From: Moniliella sp. 'wahieum'
Taxonomy: Eukaryota; Basidiomycota; Moniliellomycetes; Moniliellales; Moniliellaceae
Reading direction: 5' to 3'
Assembly (NCBI GenBank): GCA_003971905.1
Contig: RSEE01000021.1
Location: forward strand, 310,001-374,000
DNA length: 64,000 nucleotides
Shown here piece after piece: positions 1-11,572 of this stretch (positions are counted from its first letter, which is position 1; each line of letters starts with the position of its first letter). The notes below the pieces were generated by a model. It was not told the origin of the DNA. It worked only from the letters and a program-made list of their open reading frames with translations, and searched no databases. The translations under genes and the position numbers were made by a program.

Positions 1-681
1 CGAGATAATGACCTTTTGGGGAGCCGAAGCCATAAATACGCGACCCTGAGGCCGGCAGGGTCTGAGGCTGCTGGACCATGCACCCGGGCTGTACCTGCTA
101 TGTACGTCATGCATCAGTACTCCATTGCCTCTCTAGTTGCCAGAGGTGGAGGATGGCAGCGACGATTGCGTCACTAGTCACCCAGTCACTGGGCCCTGTT
201 GCTGGCTGGGCCCGCAGTGCCACCACCCACCACCGGCACCCCGCACCACGCTGAGCTCAGCCGCCAATCATCATCATCAATCACCACAATCACCAATCAA
301 ACGCATAATCACTAGATCACTCGCCAACATGCTCAAACGGAGCCGAGTGGCGTGGCGGGAGACCCGGTGACGGTGACGTGGGGCGTGGGAGGCGTGAATG
401 TGACTGGCGAGCCAAGCTGGCAGCTTCGCGTGGCTACCGGTGGCTGATGTCGATGGCCACGGGGGCAGTGTTGGGACGCGGTTGCCTTTGTCGCATGCCA
501 CGCCCGCCTCCCTATCCGTCTCTGGCTGCGTCAGCGGCATCCCATCCTCCCCGCCTCGCCTCTCCCGCCCGCTGTCCTGCGCCTCCGCCCGCCGAGCCAA
601 GCCATCGCCCATCTCGCCCGCCTCGCGCCCGCCCCCGCCCGCTTCTCGCCCGCTCTTCGCCCCCGCTATTTTGGGCCTTCG
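1..681. other. Upstream region, no gene recognised
   Basis: No coding signal I trust. From about 500 to 775 the + strand becomes strongly pyrimidine-rich (long C and CT runs), which is the usual look of a leader in this window and accounts for overlapping long open frames here. A short trinucleotide-like ATC/CAA tract lies near 262-300. Confidence 0.5.
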
Positions 682-689
682 TATATATC
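682..689 (+). promoter_or_regulatory. TATA-like element of the cyclin gene
   Basis: A TATATA core sits about 90 nt before the ATG at 776 and is followed by a CT-rich leader. Spacing and context match the TATA elements seen before the formate dehydrogenase and permease genes in this window. Function is inferred from position only. Confidence 0.45.
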
Positions 690-775
690 TGTCCGCGTCT
701 CTGCCCTCCCTCCCCCCACCGACCGCTTCTTCCCCCGTCTTTCTTCCTGGCCTCTCCCTTGCCCCAGCGAACAAC

Positions 776-2315
776 ATGGCTACTGCAATCTCGGCCGCCC
801 CTGCGCCATCCGACGCCCCTCCCCGTCCGCAAGTCCCCTCCTAACAATAACCTCACCTCCGCCGCCGCCGCCCACGCCAACTCTTCCCGCCCCTCGGCGG
901 CAAACCACAGGACTGCTGCCGCTCCTGTGTCATCAAAGCCACCCACAGCCGGCGGCTGTGTCCGCCAGAACCTCGTGACCCGTACTATGGCTTTGGACGT
1001 ACGTTTTGCCTCCTTTTCCTTGCCCCCTCCGCCATCACCGTGCTGTCTGTACACTGTGCTTGAACCCGAGTTGCTGACCGTAGTTCGTGATGCATGGTGC
1101 AACAGGCATGTCCCTTTTGTCGGAGCGGTTGATCAACATTCTCTTTGGTTGTTCCAGTACCAGTACGGAGAGGCCTCCAGCGCCCTCGGAGGCTGGATCT
1201 GCACAACGTCCTGTGCCCCCGCCTCTTGCCAAATTTGTGGCGTATGCGCTGTACCGCACCCGCTTGCCCGAAGCAGTAAGCTACCACGCCCTGTACCTGC
1301 TCATGCGGTTGAAACAGTACTTCCCGCAAGCACGCGGCACGTGTGGCCACTCGCTTTACATTAGCGCCCTGATGTTGGCCAGCAAGGCGCTGTGCGATGA
1401 CACGTACAGCAACAAGAGCTGGACCATTGTTAGCCAAGGTCTCTATTCGCTCACCGAGGTCAACCATATGGAACGCGAACTGATTGGCTTTCTCAATTAC
1501 AATGTCAACGTCGACCCGTTCCAGTTGCACCAATTTATCCAAGCGCTTTCCCACCCCTCTGTCGACTTGGTCCAGTATCTCCACCGGGCTTGTATTGCGC
1601 GCTCTTGTGCCTCGCCTTTGCCCCCAAGCCCTGCCACGACCGCATCGGACCTGCCATCCTCTCTTTCGGAGCGTTCGCAGCATGGCGTGAGCTGTAGCCC
1701 GGCGGCGCGCTGCGAGGCTCTCTCGACCCAACCTGCGTGTGGCGCATCGACCCCACCGTGCGCGGCACAAAGGGAATCCAACCCGTCACACCAGCCAGTC
1801 TCTCACCTACTACCGCTGTGAAGCTCCTTGCTATTACCCTGCCGCACCGCCCCCCGCTGCCTTGGCCCATCACATTCCTTGGTCCACGATGCAGAGTGGG
1901 AGTTGAGCATGTCGGAGATGCCGCGCCTGTCGTGCTCTTCGGCAGCCAGCAGCACTTCGGGACTGAGCAACCTGGAAATGCTCTCGCCGTTGGGGCACCA
2001 GGCCGTCGTTTCGGCACCGCACGTGGCCGGATATCCCGCGCAAGGGCTTGCCAACGCTGCGGTCCCAGCTGCCAAATCGCCTTAGCCTACGTCTCCATAT
2101 GCCGCATGGGACCCCAGCAGGCATTCCCTCGACTTGGACCCAGATCGCTGGGCATCTCGTCCGGATCAACTTTGCCTCGTTCCTGGGCACCCATACGTTG
2201 CCTCACGTATCGATGTTCTGCCTTTCATTACCCTCGCACTGCGCCACAAAAACAAACGTCGTACAGCGACCCTCAGCACTCGCATGCCAAGAACTGGTTC
2301 CCTTGGTTTTGCTGA
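776..2315 (+). CDS. PCL-type (Pho85-associated) cyclin, frame-broken
   Basis: A cyclin of the Pcl1/2 group, expected to bind and activate a Pho85-type cyclin-dependent kinase at cell-cycle entry. The start is taken at the ATG at 776 (MATAIS...), followed by an alanine/proline-rich stretch that changes frame near 840. A probable intron runs from the GTACGT at about 994 to the AG at 1083. The exon from 1084 encodes the cyclin box: KFVAYALYRTRLPEAVSYH, a run ending in ASKALCDDTYSNKSW, then SLTEVNHMERELIGFLNYNV and VDPFQLHQFI. These are hallmark PCL cyclin-box phrases (family knowledge). After about 1800 the serine-rich tail continues in other frames (for example SEMPRLSCSSAAS near 1910), so the end is uncertain, anywhere from 1821 to about 2315. 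The gene is recognised with good confidence; start and tail are weak. Confidence 0.75.
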
Positions 2316-5300
2316 GGCTGTTTGCTTTTCCCTGTTGCGGAGCAGATGGGCACGACGGTCGGTGTCCCTTGAGCCTTTGGCGCACAACACAAACGTTGTC
2401 CGTTTGCACAAAGCCGGTGGGAAGGCATGGCGGCCTCCATGAGGGGGAAGGCAACCATTCGTGGCTGTTTTGCCTTCTTTCCCAGTCGGCCGGGCAGGCA
2501 TTAGCATCGTGCTCCGTGCCCCACGTCTCATGCCTCATGCGCCGCGCCAGGCTTCCATGGCAGGTTTGCGTCGTTCGCGTTCGACCGGCGTGCCAAGTCG
2601 ACGGGCCAAGTCGCCTTGTGGCTCTGCGTCGTCCTCTTTTGGTCTGGGCGTGTATGGCGAACGAGGTGCGTGGCACAACCCACGCTCCTTACGTGCTTGT
2701 GCCCCTGTCCGTGTCGCATATCAACTCGGCAGGAGCAAGCGCGGGCTGGCTACCTCTGCCGGAAGCCATCCCAACGGAATCCATTTCTCAAAAACACTGT
2801 ATATGCAAGTGAGTGTTATGGAGAGACGATACAGGTGCGCTGCTGGAGATGGTGATAGTACGATCTATATGTTTGGGTGCAATGAGCCTACTTAGAATCG
2901 ACACCTTGGAGGGTGGATGGCAAGCGCGCCAGATCCCACTTATCGGACGGCCTTGCCGCGCGAGGGAAGCGAGGGCAATGCACAGAATAAACATATGCAT
3001 CCATGATTTGCGCGCCCTCAGTGCATCAGGCATGCCGCTCAGCGAAACAACAGGCACGCTCGCCGTGCAGAGAGGGTGGGGGCCAAAGCGGGTTCTCTCA
3101 TCGGATCCTGTTCCCCCAGCCTTGCTTCATCTTCGCTCTACCCTTTCTGTTGTGGGCAAGTGCGGTGGGCCTGCCTATTATGGACGAACGTTCGCGAGAG
3201 GATTGACGTTCGTATGTGCCCCGGCAGACTGCAGTAGGAAGAAGCGAATGAAGCGAACGAAAACGACACAGGAACGCATCGTCGTCACTTGACCAGCTTG
3301 ACCCTCCCCCATTGAGGGTGGTAACGGGAGTACCGCGAACCACAACAGTGGCGTCGCCATGTGGCACGCGAGGAAGCCACGCGATGCCTTTTCGGGTTTC
3401 CAGCCGGCCACCGTTCGGCCAGAAGAGCAAGTAGGGTGAGTGGCTCGGCATAAACCACGTGTGCACGTGTGCACTTCCTCCCATCGTCGGTGCGCTCAGG
3501 TGTGTCTCCCTGTTGGTCTTGTCATGTCGGCGACACAGGAAAGCAAGACGCCGACACGGATCAGGACGTCGGGGTAGAGACATGCGCTGCACGGCATCTT
3601 TGTTGTACATATTGAACCGTCCTGGGTTTCTGTCGCCTCCAGCCTCCACAGGTTCAAGCCGCCGGCCGAGCGTCAGCGCGTCAGCCTTGAAGGTGCCCTT
3701 CCGTCAAGCGAACCACAGAAAGTTCAGAGGAGAACGCTCGGCCAGCGTTCACACTCCCAGCCTACGCACAACTGATTATGTTCCGTCAGCGACCTCTCCC
3801 ACTCCGACCTTGTCCTTGCATTCTCGTGTCATGCATGTCAATGTCACACATAGTTGGAGGAAGTATACAAGCGAATGTAGAGGTGGGCCCAGGAGAGTGT
3901 GTAATAGTAGTAGCCACGCAGATGGGGCTTGTTGTGCCTGGTGCCAAGGGTGGAAGTGGGCAAAGATGTTGAGGCCGCTGTGCTCCCTGTCAGAACCGAG
4001 TTCGGACTTGTCTTTGCCTGTCGGGGTGCTCAGGACGGGGGAGCAAAGAGAATGTGTTGCTCACGATCCGCGAGAGAATCGTCCAGACGAACGCGGCCTA
4101 TAGTTCGGTGGCTGACGTGCCGCAACAGTGCCACAACGCCCAAGTTATAATCGCGGCGAGGCGAGGAGCGTAATCCCCGGTAACCCCGCCCGCGCCAATT
4201 CACCGCGGCGCGTCAGCCTGACAGCTCACGCTGAGCCCCCGGAGTGTAAGCCAGCTTAGCACCACTGCATTGCGGCCAAAGCCATCGTCTCGGAGGCGGA
4301 GAGGGCGGGCTTGGGTTCTGACGCCTCTCTGATGTTAACCTGGAATGACGCATGGGCCAATTCGCACCAGTGCTATGAAAGGGATGATTCGATGATGATC
4401 CGCTGTTGCTTGCCTGCGCTGTGCATCATGCATCGCTGTGTGCGTATTGCCATGGCGCTAGGACCTCACTCACTCAACACAGGAGAGAGGCGTCTGGCGA
4501 GACAGATAGATGACATCTATCGCCGGCACCGACCCGAACTAGCGTCAGCGTGCCATCAGCGGGATCGTGGTTGAGAACTGCGGCGGTCCGATACACCCGA
4601 GTAAGCCAATCTGTGGGCACTCGTCGTGCTCATTCTGATGGTCCGTGCACAGCTGGAACGGCGGACGGCCTGAAACCAACGGCAGGCGTTTGGGTGGGGC
4701 GATGCTTTTGCGTTTGCTCGAAGCTTGAAGCGTCTAGACGAGATGGCATCTGGAGGCCAGGGCGCTGGAGCAGCTTGAAATGATTGAAACTTGCCATGCC
4801 CGAATAAGCTTCACGCGTCACGCTAGGCGATGGAGTGGATCCACGGGTGATCAAGGAGTACTAGCTACTGATGATATCGAAGACTGAGCGCACTGAGCCC
4901 ACGGCATACGTGGGCGCACGGGCCACCTACTTTGCCGTGGAAGACCGCGCATTGCATCTCAGCAGTGTGGGACAGTGCAAGCATCGTGCATCGCCGGGCT
5001 GCGAGAGCAGCAGTGCGCCCCGCCAGCCCCATGCGACGCATCGCGCGAGCGCACCCATCCCGGTGCCATCTGCCCCTCTCTCTCGGTGTGGAAGGACACA
5101 TAATTGGACATTACATGTGCCCAGGTGCCAGTCCGACAGGTCAACCTTGTCACGCTCCCCACGGCTTCTCTAAAGATCTGGGTGAGGCAGCAAGAAGCGT
5201 GAGATCTGAGACTGAGATCTGGGAGGCTACCTGCCCGGGGGGCGGTGTCATGCCGCTCATGCCATGCCGTGTGCCGTCATCTGCTTAATATTAATCGATC

Positions 5301-6021
5301 ACATATCGGCAACCCCAACGAGACCAGTCCCGTCTTCCGCTGTTGACCGTTGACCCCACAGCCCAGCGCTGCCCCCCCACCAGCCCCAGCCACGGGAGGC
5401 CCAATCCCCAGTCGCCAGCAGACACAGCCCCCGGTCCGCCTCCTGGCCAACGTCAGATCCGCCGACATGCAGCTAAGTACGTGTAGGCCTCCGTACCAGC
5501 CCGAACCTGCCGGCTCCGCAGTAACGCCGTTCTCAGCAGCCCGAGACGCAAGCGCCCAAGCACCCACCCACCCATCTCTTTTCTCCACACACCCGCCCCG
5601 TCCGTCACCAGAGCTCCGTGCCAGCATGGATCCTGGGCCAGCGACCCATGATGGATGATAGATGATGAATGACGCGGCGACCACCCACACAAAGCTCGCA
5701 GCTAGCAACCAGTGTAGCCACCTGTACCCGCGACAAGGCGCCTCGCCGGCCTTTCCGCGCTTAACCATATCCACGCCCCATGTGCGCCCAGGCCACCGCC
5801 CTGCTGCCTGGCGGTATACTGATCATCCATCACCGGCATCACACCCCGCTCGCTGCTCCATCGGCTGACATGGATCCCCCCAATGAGCACGGCGTACTCA
5901 GTGGCTCGGGGGCTCGACGGCCTCTGCGTCGCACAGTGCACTCGTGCCCCCCCGCCCGGCCGACGTAGCACTGCGCGCCCACACACCTCTTGCGCTCTCC
6001 CTGTTGGCGTACTTCCCCGGG
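2316..6021. other. 3.7-kb stretch without a recognisable gene
   Basis: Open frames on both strands overlap each other and show no family motif, membrane pattern or consistent splice signals. The segment includes GA/TC-rich parts, a CAGATCTC-like word near 5200-5223, a TTGACCGTTGACC word near 5344 and ATGATGGATGATAGATGATG-type low complexity near 5644-5670. An undetected fast-evolving gene or non-coding transcript cannot be excluded. Confidence 0.4.
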
Positions 6022-6022
6022 C

Positions 6023-6030
6023 ATATATAA
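6023..6030 (+). promoter_or_regulatory. TATA box of formate dehydrogenase
   Basis: ATATATAA lies 92 nt before the ATG at 6122 and is followed by a long CT/C-rich leader (about 6040-6120), including a poly-C run of more than ten bases near 6068. A strong TATA fits a regulated, highly expressed metabolic gene. Confidence 0.6.
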
Positions 6031-6121
6031 CCCGACGTTCTTCCCCCCTTTCCGTTCTTCTCCTCACCCCCCCCCCCCACACACACCTTCACCTCCCTCT
6101 TCTCCTGCTTCTTCCCCCACC

Positions 6122-7340
6122 ATGTTTGCCTCGCGCATTTCCCAGATGAAGGTGCTGGCGGTCCTGTACAAGGGCGGCCAGGCTGCCATCAACCAGCCGC
6201 GCATGTTGGCTGCGGCAGAGAATTCGCTGGGCCTGCGCTCGTGGCTCGAGGGCCGCGGCCACGAGTTTGTGGTGACCGACAGCAAGGAGGGCCCCAACTC
6301 GACGTTTGCCAAGGAGATCAAGGATGCCGACGTCTCATCACCACCCCGTTCCACCCGGGCTACCTCACCCGCGAGTTGATGGACACGGCCAAGAACCTCA
6401 AGATTGCCATCACTGCCGGTGTCGGCTCGGACCACATTGATTTGCCCGCGGCCAATGAGCGCAAGATCACCGTCGCTGAGGTCACTGGTACGTTTTCCCT
6501 TTTCCGCGCCGCAAGCAGAGTCGAGGGGAGGAGAATGAGAAAAGAATGCCGAGCTGGTACACCTGTTTGTTTACCTTGGTTGGCTTGGATTGATCCACTG
6601 CAGGCTCCAACGTCACGTCGGTGGCCGAACACGTGGTGATGACCATTCTCAACTTGGTCCGTAACTTTGTTCCGGCGCACAAGCAGATTATCGATGGCAA
6701 GTGGGACGTGGCAGCCGTTGCGCAGGACTCGTACGATTGGAGAACAAGGTGGTGGGTACGCTGGCCGCCGGCCGGATCGGGTACCGCGTGTTGCAGCGTC
6801 TCAAGCCGTTTGACTGCAAGGAGCTGCTGTACTACGACTACCAGGCGTTGCCCAAGGACGCTGAGGCGGCTGTCGGCGCGCGCGGGTGGAGGACCTGAAG
6901 GAATTCTTGTCGCAGCTGGACGTGTTGACGATCAATGCGCCGCTGCACGAGGGCACCTACCACTTGATTGACAAGGAGAAGTTGAGCTGGATGAAGCCCG
7001 GTGCGATCATTGTCAACACGGCACGGGGGGCGATTGTCAAGGACACGGATATCGCTGAGGCGGTCAACTCGGGCCGGATTGGCGGGTAGGAGGCGACGTG
7101 TGGCCCAAGCAGCCCGCGCCGGCAGACCACCCATGGCGCAAGATGCAGTCTCACACGGGCGCTGGCAATGCCATGACGCCGCACATGTCGGGAACGTCGA
7201 TTGATGCCCAGGTGCGCTACGCCGCGGGCACCAAGGAGATCTTGGAGAACTTCTTTGATGGCAAGCCGCAGAAGCCGGCCAACGTCATTGTTGCCGGCGG
7301 TTCGTACCAGACCAAGGCGTACGGCGAGGGCAAGGCTTAA
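6122..7340 (+). CDS. FDH1: NAD-dependent formate dehydrogenase, frame-broken
   Basis: Oxidises formate to CO2 with reduction of NAD+, detoxifying formate or supplying NADH in the cytosol; member of the D-2-hydroxyacid dehydrogenase superfamily. Starts [19 protein letters not shown]. One intron (6488-6603, GTACGT...CAG) splits [18 protein letters not shown]. Visible motifs: GVGSDHIDL substrate region, NAD fingerprint [13 protein letters not shown] (fungal enzymes commonly have A-x-G-R-I-G here), NTARGAIV with the catalytic Arg, the active-site Gln in [13 protein letters not shown], and the catalytic His in MTPHMSG. The ending [13 protein letters not shown] is typical of fungal FDH. Total length is about 365-370 residues, normal for the family. 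Four frame slips (near 6335, 6732, 6890 and 7087) fall inside otherwise perfectly conserved blocks, so sequencing indels are the likely cause. No clear mitochondrial presequence. Confidence 0.92.
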
Positions 7341-8432
7341 ATTCCCCTCTAGCCCTATCAACAGCACAAGAAACGCCCGCCTCCGTGCGGCAGTCGCACC
7401 TCCCCATCGCAGTGGGTGCCGTGGCAACCACCATTCGTACGTAATGAGGATTGATGACGGTCGACGTCGATGGCAAGGTCTTCTTTGCAATATCAACAAA
7501 GCGTTCTAGTCCATTCAGACGGGTGCTATCTGGCGGGAATGCGGGAAATTTTCTATAGGGCCAATGTGGCAGTTTGTGGGCGAGTGGCAGTGCAGTGGGC
7601 GACGTTGTGAGCTTCCCTAATGCTGTGCTGGGGGATGGATCGGAACGCACAGGGGCTGCATTCAGGCCCATCACTTGACAACCACCTTCCTATCGCTCAT
7701 CATCAAAAATCGCATATAATGCCTGCCAGCTGAGATCTTCCTATCTAGATCCTGAACTGTGTTTGACGCTGCCGTGGGAGAAGGGTTTCCCCGTGCGCCG
7801 ACCCCGCGAAGACGATTGATCAATGCTTAAATGAGACACAGTTGGCAAAAGCTACAACAAAGGGGAGAAAGCCATGCAGGAAGGGGAAAGACAGCCTTTG
7901 GTCAACGAGCAAAAGGCGCGGCTAGCTCACTGCTTTGCACCAAGGCGAGGCGTCAGCATCAGCTCAGCTTGTCGACGTATAGGGCAGGTAGAAGCAAGTC
8001 CTTTCCAAGTCCCCCCTACCTCGCCAACAGTCCGCATACAACCTGGCACAGAAACAGGGAACGAGGCAGTGTTCGCCCCACAGCAGCAGCGATCTTGAAG
8101 CGTGCAAGGCGGGGGGGGAGAGAAGACCGCAGGCATGGAAGGCAACCGTTATTCAACGCCCGCCTCATGTCCCGATCCAACGAGGGCCGTAGGAGGGAAC
8201 ACGTTTCGGAAATAACAAAAAAATAGTCTTCCCCTGGCTTCCACCCACCGGGGCTGGCACACTCCAGGTCCACACGCCTGACCGACTCGTCCCTTGTCCG
8301 TGTACCTAACTGCAACAGCAGTGGAGAGGTCGTTTGAGGCACACGGCAAAGCCATGGACACAATAGTGACGACAGGAAAGAAAATTCATCAGACAAGATG
8401 AGGGGGACTCCCAAGGGGGAGAGGGGCAGGGT
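7341..8432. other. Intergenic region between convergent FDH and PP2C genes
   Basis: No gene recognised. The two flanking genes converge, so this 1.1 kb should hold both 3' untranslated regions. Several overlapping short frames lack any family signal. Confidence 0.5.
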
Positions 8433-10105
8433 TCATGACAAGATATGAGACGCGAACCCCGTATCGGGTTTGGCATTGAAGCGAATGACCATGACCGACA
8501 TATTATCGGTAGAGAAGTTGGAGAGGGCGTGCTGGAGTAGGATCTTGGCGGCCTCTTGTGCGTCGTCCACGTGGCGAATCAGATCCACCGCCTCTTGGTC
8601 CGACGTTACATCCCACAGACCATCGCACGCCACAATCAAAAACGCATCCTTCTTGCTCAACGTGGTCTCGGTTGTGTACGGCATGCCAACCACAAACTCC
8701 TTCATGCTCGTGTCCCCCAAGGAGCGGTCACTGCAACACGCCATTTCCCCGGATTCATCACGAACCCACCCGCCTCCTTGATGCGTGCCGTCTCCTGCTG
8801 GTCGGAGCCTTTATGGTCATACGTCAATCGGACCGCCCGCCCGCCGCGCGATAGCACTGCCCTCGCATCCCACGTTGGCCGTGTAGAGAACGCGGCGAAC
8901 GGAGACCCCAGCAGCACCGGGTCAAGGGACGTGGCAAGGCTGAATCCGACAGGTCCTTGTCCAGGGCAGGGCGGGGTCGAGGAAGACTGGGCAGCCTGGG
9001 GGGCACTCGAGATGGAGGTTGTGCGATGAGAGCGCCGGTTGGCGGCCACCGGACCTGCGGCGAGCGACGTGAGAAGTCTTGGGCTTTCCGTCGTCCACCA
9101 CTCCACTTCGGACACCGAGGCGATGCCTGCTCCGTTTGCTCGGTCCGAAACCCCGCCACCGTCGACGCGTCCTTCACTTCGGGGGAACCGAGGCGCCGCC
9201 AATAAACGCTAGCCCCTCCATCCCCTCCTCGGGTAAGATGCCGCCCGAGTTGGGACCGGCAATAGGTACGCCCTTGGGATCTTCCAAGCGCAAGAAACAC
9301 GCGACGGCCGTGCACCCGGACGAGGTGTGGGTACCGCGGGCGAGTTGGGCCAGAGCGGCATCGGCACTTTGGAATGTAGCGTTCAACACATCCGGCACCG
9401 ACTCGGTGGGTCGTTGGGCCAGCTGGTCACGAAAGAGCTGGGTGCGGCGCGCGAGGTCAGCAAAGCGGGAACACAGCAACAGAGGGGGAACGAGGGCGAT
9501 GAGCCCAACGTACTTGGTACAGGTTCTGGCCGCACCACTCGGCCGACGCCTTGCCCGCATGGCCGTCGTACACGCCAAAGAAGCCTTGGCCATGGACGCC
9601 GCCAAAGTCGTAGACGAAGGAGTGGGAGTCCTCCATGGTGCGCCGCCAGCGCTTGTTGCGGTCTTCGACCACGCCGATGCGGAAGGGGGCGGGGGCGTCG
9701 GCGGCGCGGGGGGCGAGGGGGGCGGCGGACGGGGCGGCGGCGGCCATGGAGAGCGGGCGGCCAGCGGCGGGGCTTTGCTGGCTTTGCTGGCTGGGCGGCG
9801 CAGCAGGCACGGCGACAGGCTCTCGGGCGACAGCACATGCTCCAGCACCTGCTCCCGCCTGCTCCGGCACCGGCCCAGGCGGCCCGCTCGGCTCTGCGTC
9901 GCCCGCCGCGGCTGGCGGAGTCCCGGGGGCAGACGCAGGGGCATCGCATGCATCCACGCGCGACGACACTCGGCTGCCAGCAACACGGGTGGTGGAGCTG
10001 GGAGCGCGCGCCCGCAGCAGCCAGGCAGCAGCAGCGTGCCCAGCTGCGCGCCCCGCACCGCGCCAGCCTCCGCCCCCCCTCGCTGCAGCTGCTGCCCCCG
10101 GGCAT
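8433..10105 (-). CDS. PTC1: Ptc1-like PP2C protein phosphatase, frame-broken
   Basis: A metal-dependent Ser/Thr phosphatase of the PPM family; Ptc1 relatives dampen MAP-kinase signalling. Motifs in order: [26 protein letters not shown] with the metal-binding Asp, [12 protein letters not shown], then an intron (9438-9513), [35 protein letters not shown], a low-complexity insert, YTAN-type block, [53 protein letters not shown] and [12 protein letters not shown]. The core is standard; the N-terminus is Ala/Pro-rich and probably begins at the ATG at 10105 ([11 protein letters not shown]), since the later frame at 9969 has only a GTG. Frame slips occur in a G7 run near 10075, near 8868 (NVGDAR block) and near 8735. 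A long open frame on the + strand here is a shadow of this GC-rich gene. Confidence 0.85.
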
Positions 10106-11572
10106 GCGTCATCGCATCACCCATCCCCATCCTCACACATGCCCTGTAACCCTACCGCCCCCGCCCGACACCGGCTGGGATGGGTGCACTGCAGCACGGC
10201 GGCTGGGATCACATGCATGGTCACATGCCGCGTGTGCGTGCTGCAAGTGCGAAGTGCGCATCCTCACACACTGTGTTGGAGGTCAAGTGCAGCTGCATGG
10301 CGGTGGCCAATTGGATGCTCGCACAGAAAGGATGGTCACCGGTCACCGGTCACCGGTCACTGATCTTGCGCGCGCTACGCTGTCCCCGACGTTGGTTTCC
10401 TGTGTATCCCTGGGTGCGATCCGGGAGGTGGTGCTTCGTTGCGTGTGGGTGGGATTTCGGCGCTGTTTGATGGAAAAAAGTTAAGTCCTGGGGCCATCTG
10501 CATAACGGGTCTGAGCTCACCACGAACTAGAGATCTCTTCCTCGGCAGCTCCATCTCGGGCAAGGGTCTGCACAGAAATGTGGTTGAGTCCCACATCACC
10601 GGCCTCTCCGTCATGATGCATGAGCGCCATGAGCGCAGGAGTGTACAAGGTTCCACTCAGGCCGCCGTAACTAGCTTAACTGTGGGCTAAAGCTGTGGTA
10701 CTCTGGTCGTTGCGCTCGTCGGATGATAGTGCCACCGAATTGTCACAGTATCCATCATGTGGCATTAGTCGCCTCGGGCTCGTTTACCTTTCTCTTTCTA
10801 GGTTGCCGTCATGGCCACCGCACCACGCTCTTCCTCGTACCCCGTTCTTTTCGTCTATTGCGTTGTTGCCCGTTTAATAGTTCCCTCGGTCCAGTGCTTC
10901 AGCAAAATGGATCGTGGTTTTCTCCCCCACACGGTCCATTTTGACGTCTTCATCCTACAAGGGAGTCACAGAGTATAGCGGGAGCGGATTGCTGAGACCC
11001 ACAGGCTTCAATGGGACTCGCAGCCTCAGTGCAGGAGTGTCATGCCACTTGCTATTGCTTGTAAGCAAAAGGAGCACTCTTTTACTGTTCTTTAGTACTG
11101 CGGTAGTCTTCATATATTCGCAGCATGAAAAGTAGACTCGGACCTCTACGTAAATGTGACACACGTGCACGGGAGAGAAAATGGTCGACACAGTATAGAC
11201 ATTTGACGGCACAATCAACAATCAACATCACCGAGAGATATAAAGGTGAAGAGGAGGGTCGACAATGAGGTGAAATTGACACAAAAAAGTATATAATATA
11301 AGAACAAGAAGCTACCCTAGTCGGACGAGAGAAATCGAACAATCCACTGACCAAGGCACGGCTGGTAGTAATAAGAAAAGGGAGGCCTGTCGGCGTCCGC
11401 CCTCATTGTACAGCGCCTAGACATACGCCACCAACATCTGGGTTGATACCTGGGACGGCTGAGTCGCACCTTCGGATCCTAGCTCATAGCGAGGCACCTG
11501 GAAAGCGAACCTTTATGGGCAGAATAAGTGCCCTCTTGGCAGCCGTAATAGAGGGGAAAGGTAGGGGCCTTT
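10106..11572. other. Intergenic region with heptamer repeat and AT-rich patch
   Basis: No gene recognised. It holds the GGTCACC array at 10334-10360 and an unusually AT-rich segment at about 11060-11330, which contrasts with the GC-rich surroundings. Part of it is probably the 3' flank of the minus-strand gene ending near 11573. Confidence 0.45.
10334..10360. repeat. GGTCACC heptamer array (nearly 4 copies)
   Basis: Four head-to-tail copies of the 7-mer GGTCACC, the last one base short. The same word in either orientation recurs at 22284-22304, 46534-46552 and, shorter, near 17321-17331. Confidence 0.85.

Noticed and set aside
2048-2812. 254-codon + strand frame after the cyclin
   Set aside because: No family signal, composition typical of out-of-frame translation, and the better cyclin tail is in other frames.
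6122-7340. Programmed ribosomal frameshifting in FDH and other genes
   Set aside because: Slips occur at different sequences, in both directions and in nearly every gene, with no common slippery site.
10334-10360. Interstitial telomere repeat
   Set aside because: The unit GGTCACC does not match TTAGGG-type fungal telomere repeats and arrays are very short.
9327-10484. Long + strand open frame (385 codons)
   Set aside because: It lies opposite the PP2C gene, which carries all family motifs on the minus strand; the + frame is Arg/Gln/Ala-rich with no motif and arises from GC-rich sequence.
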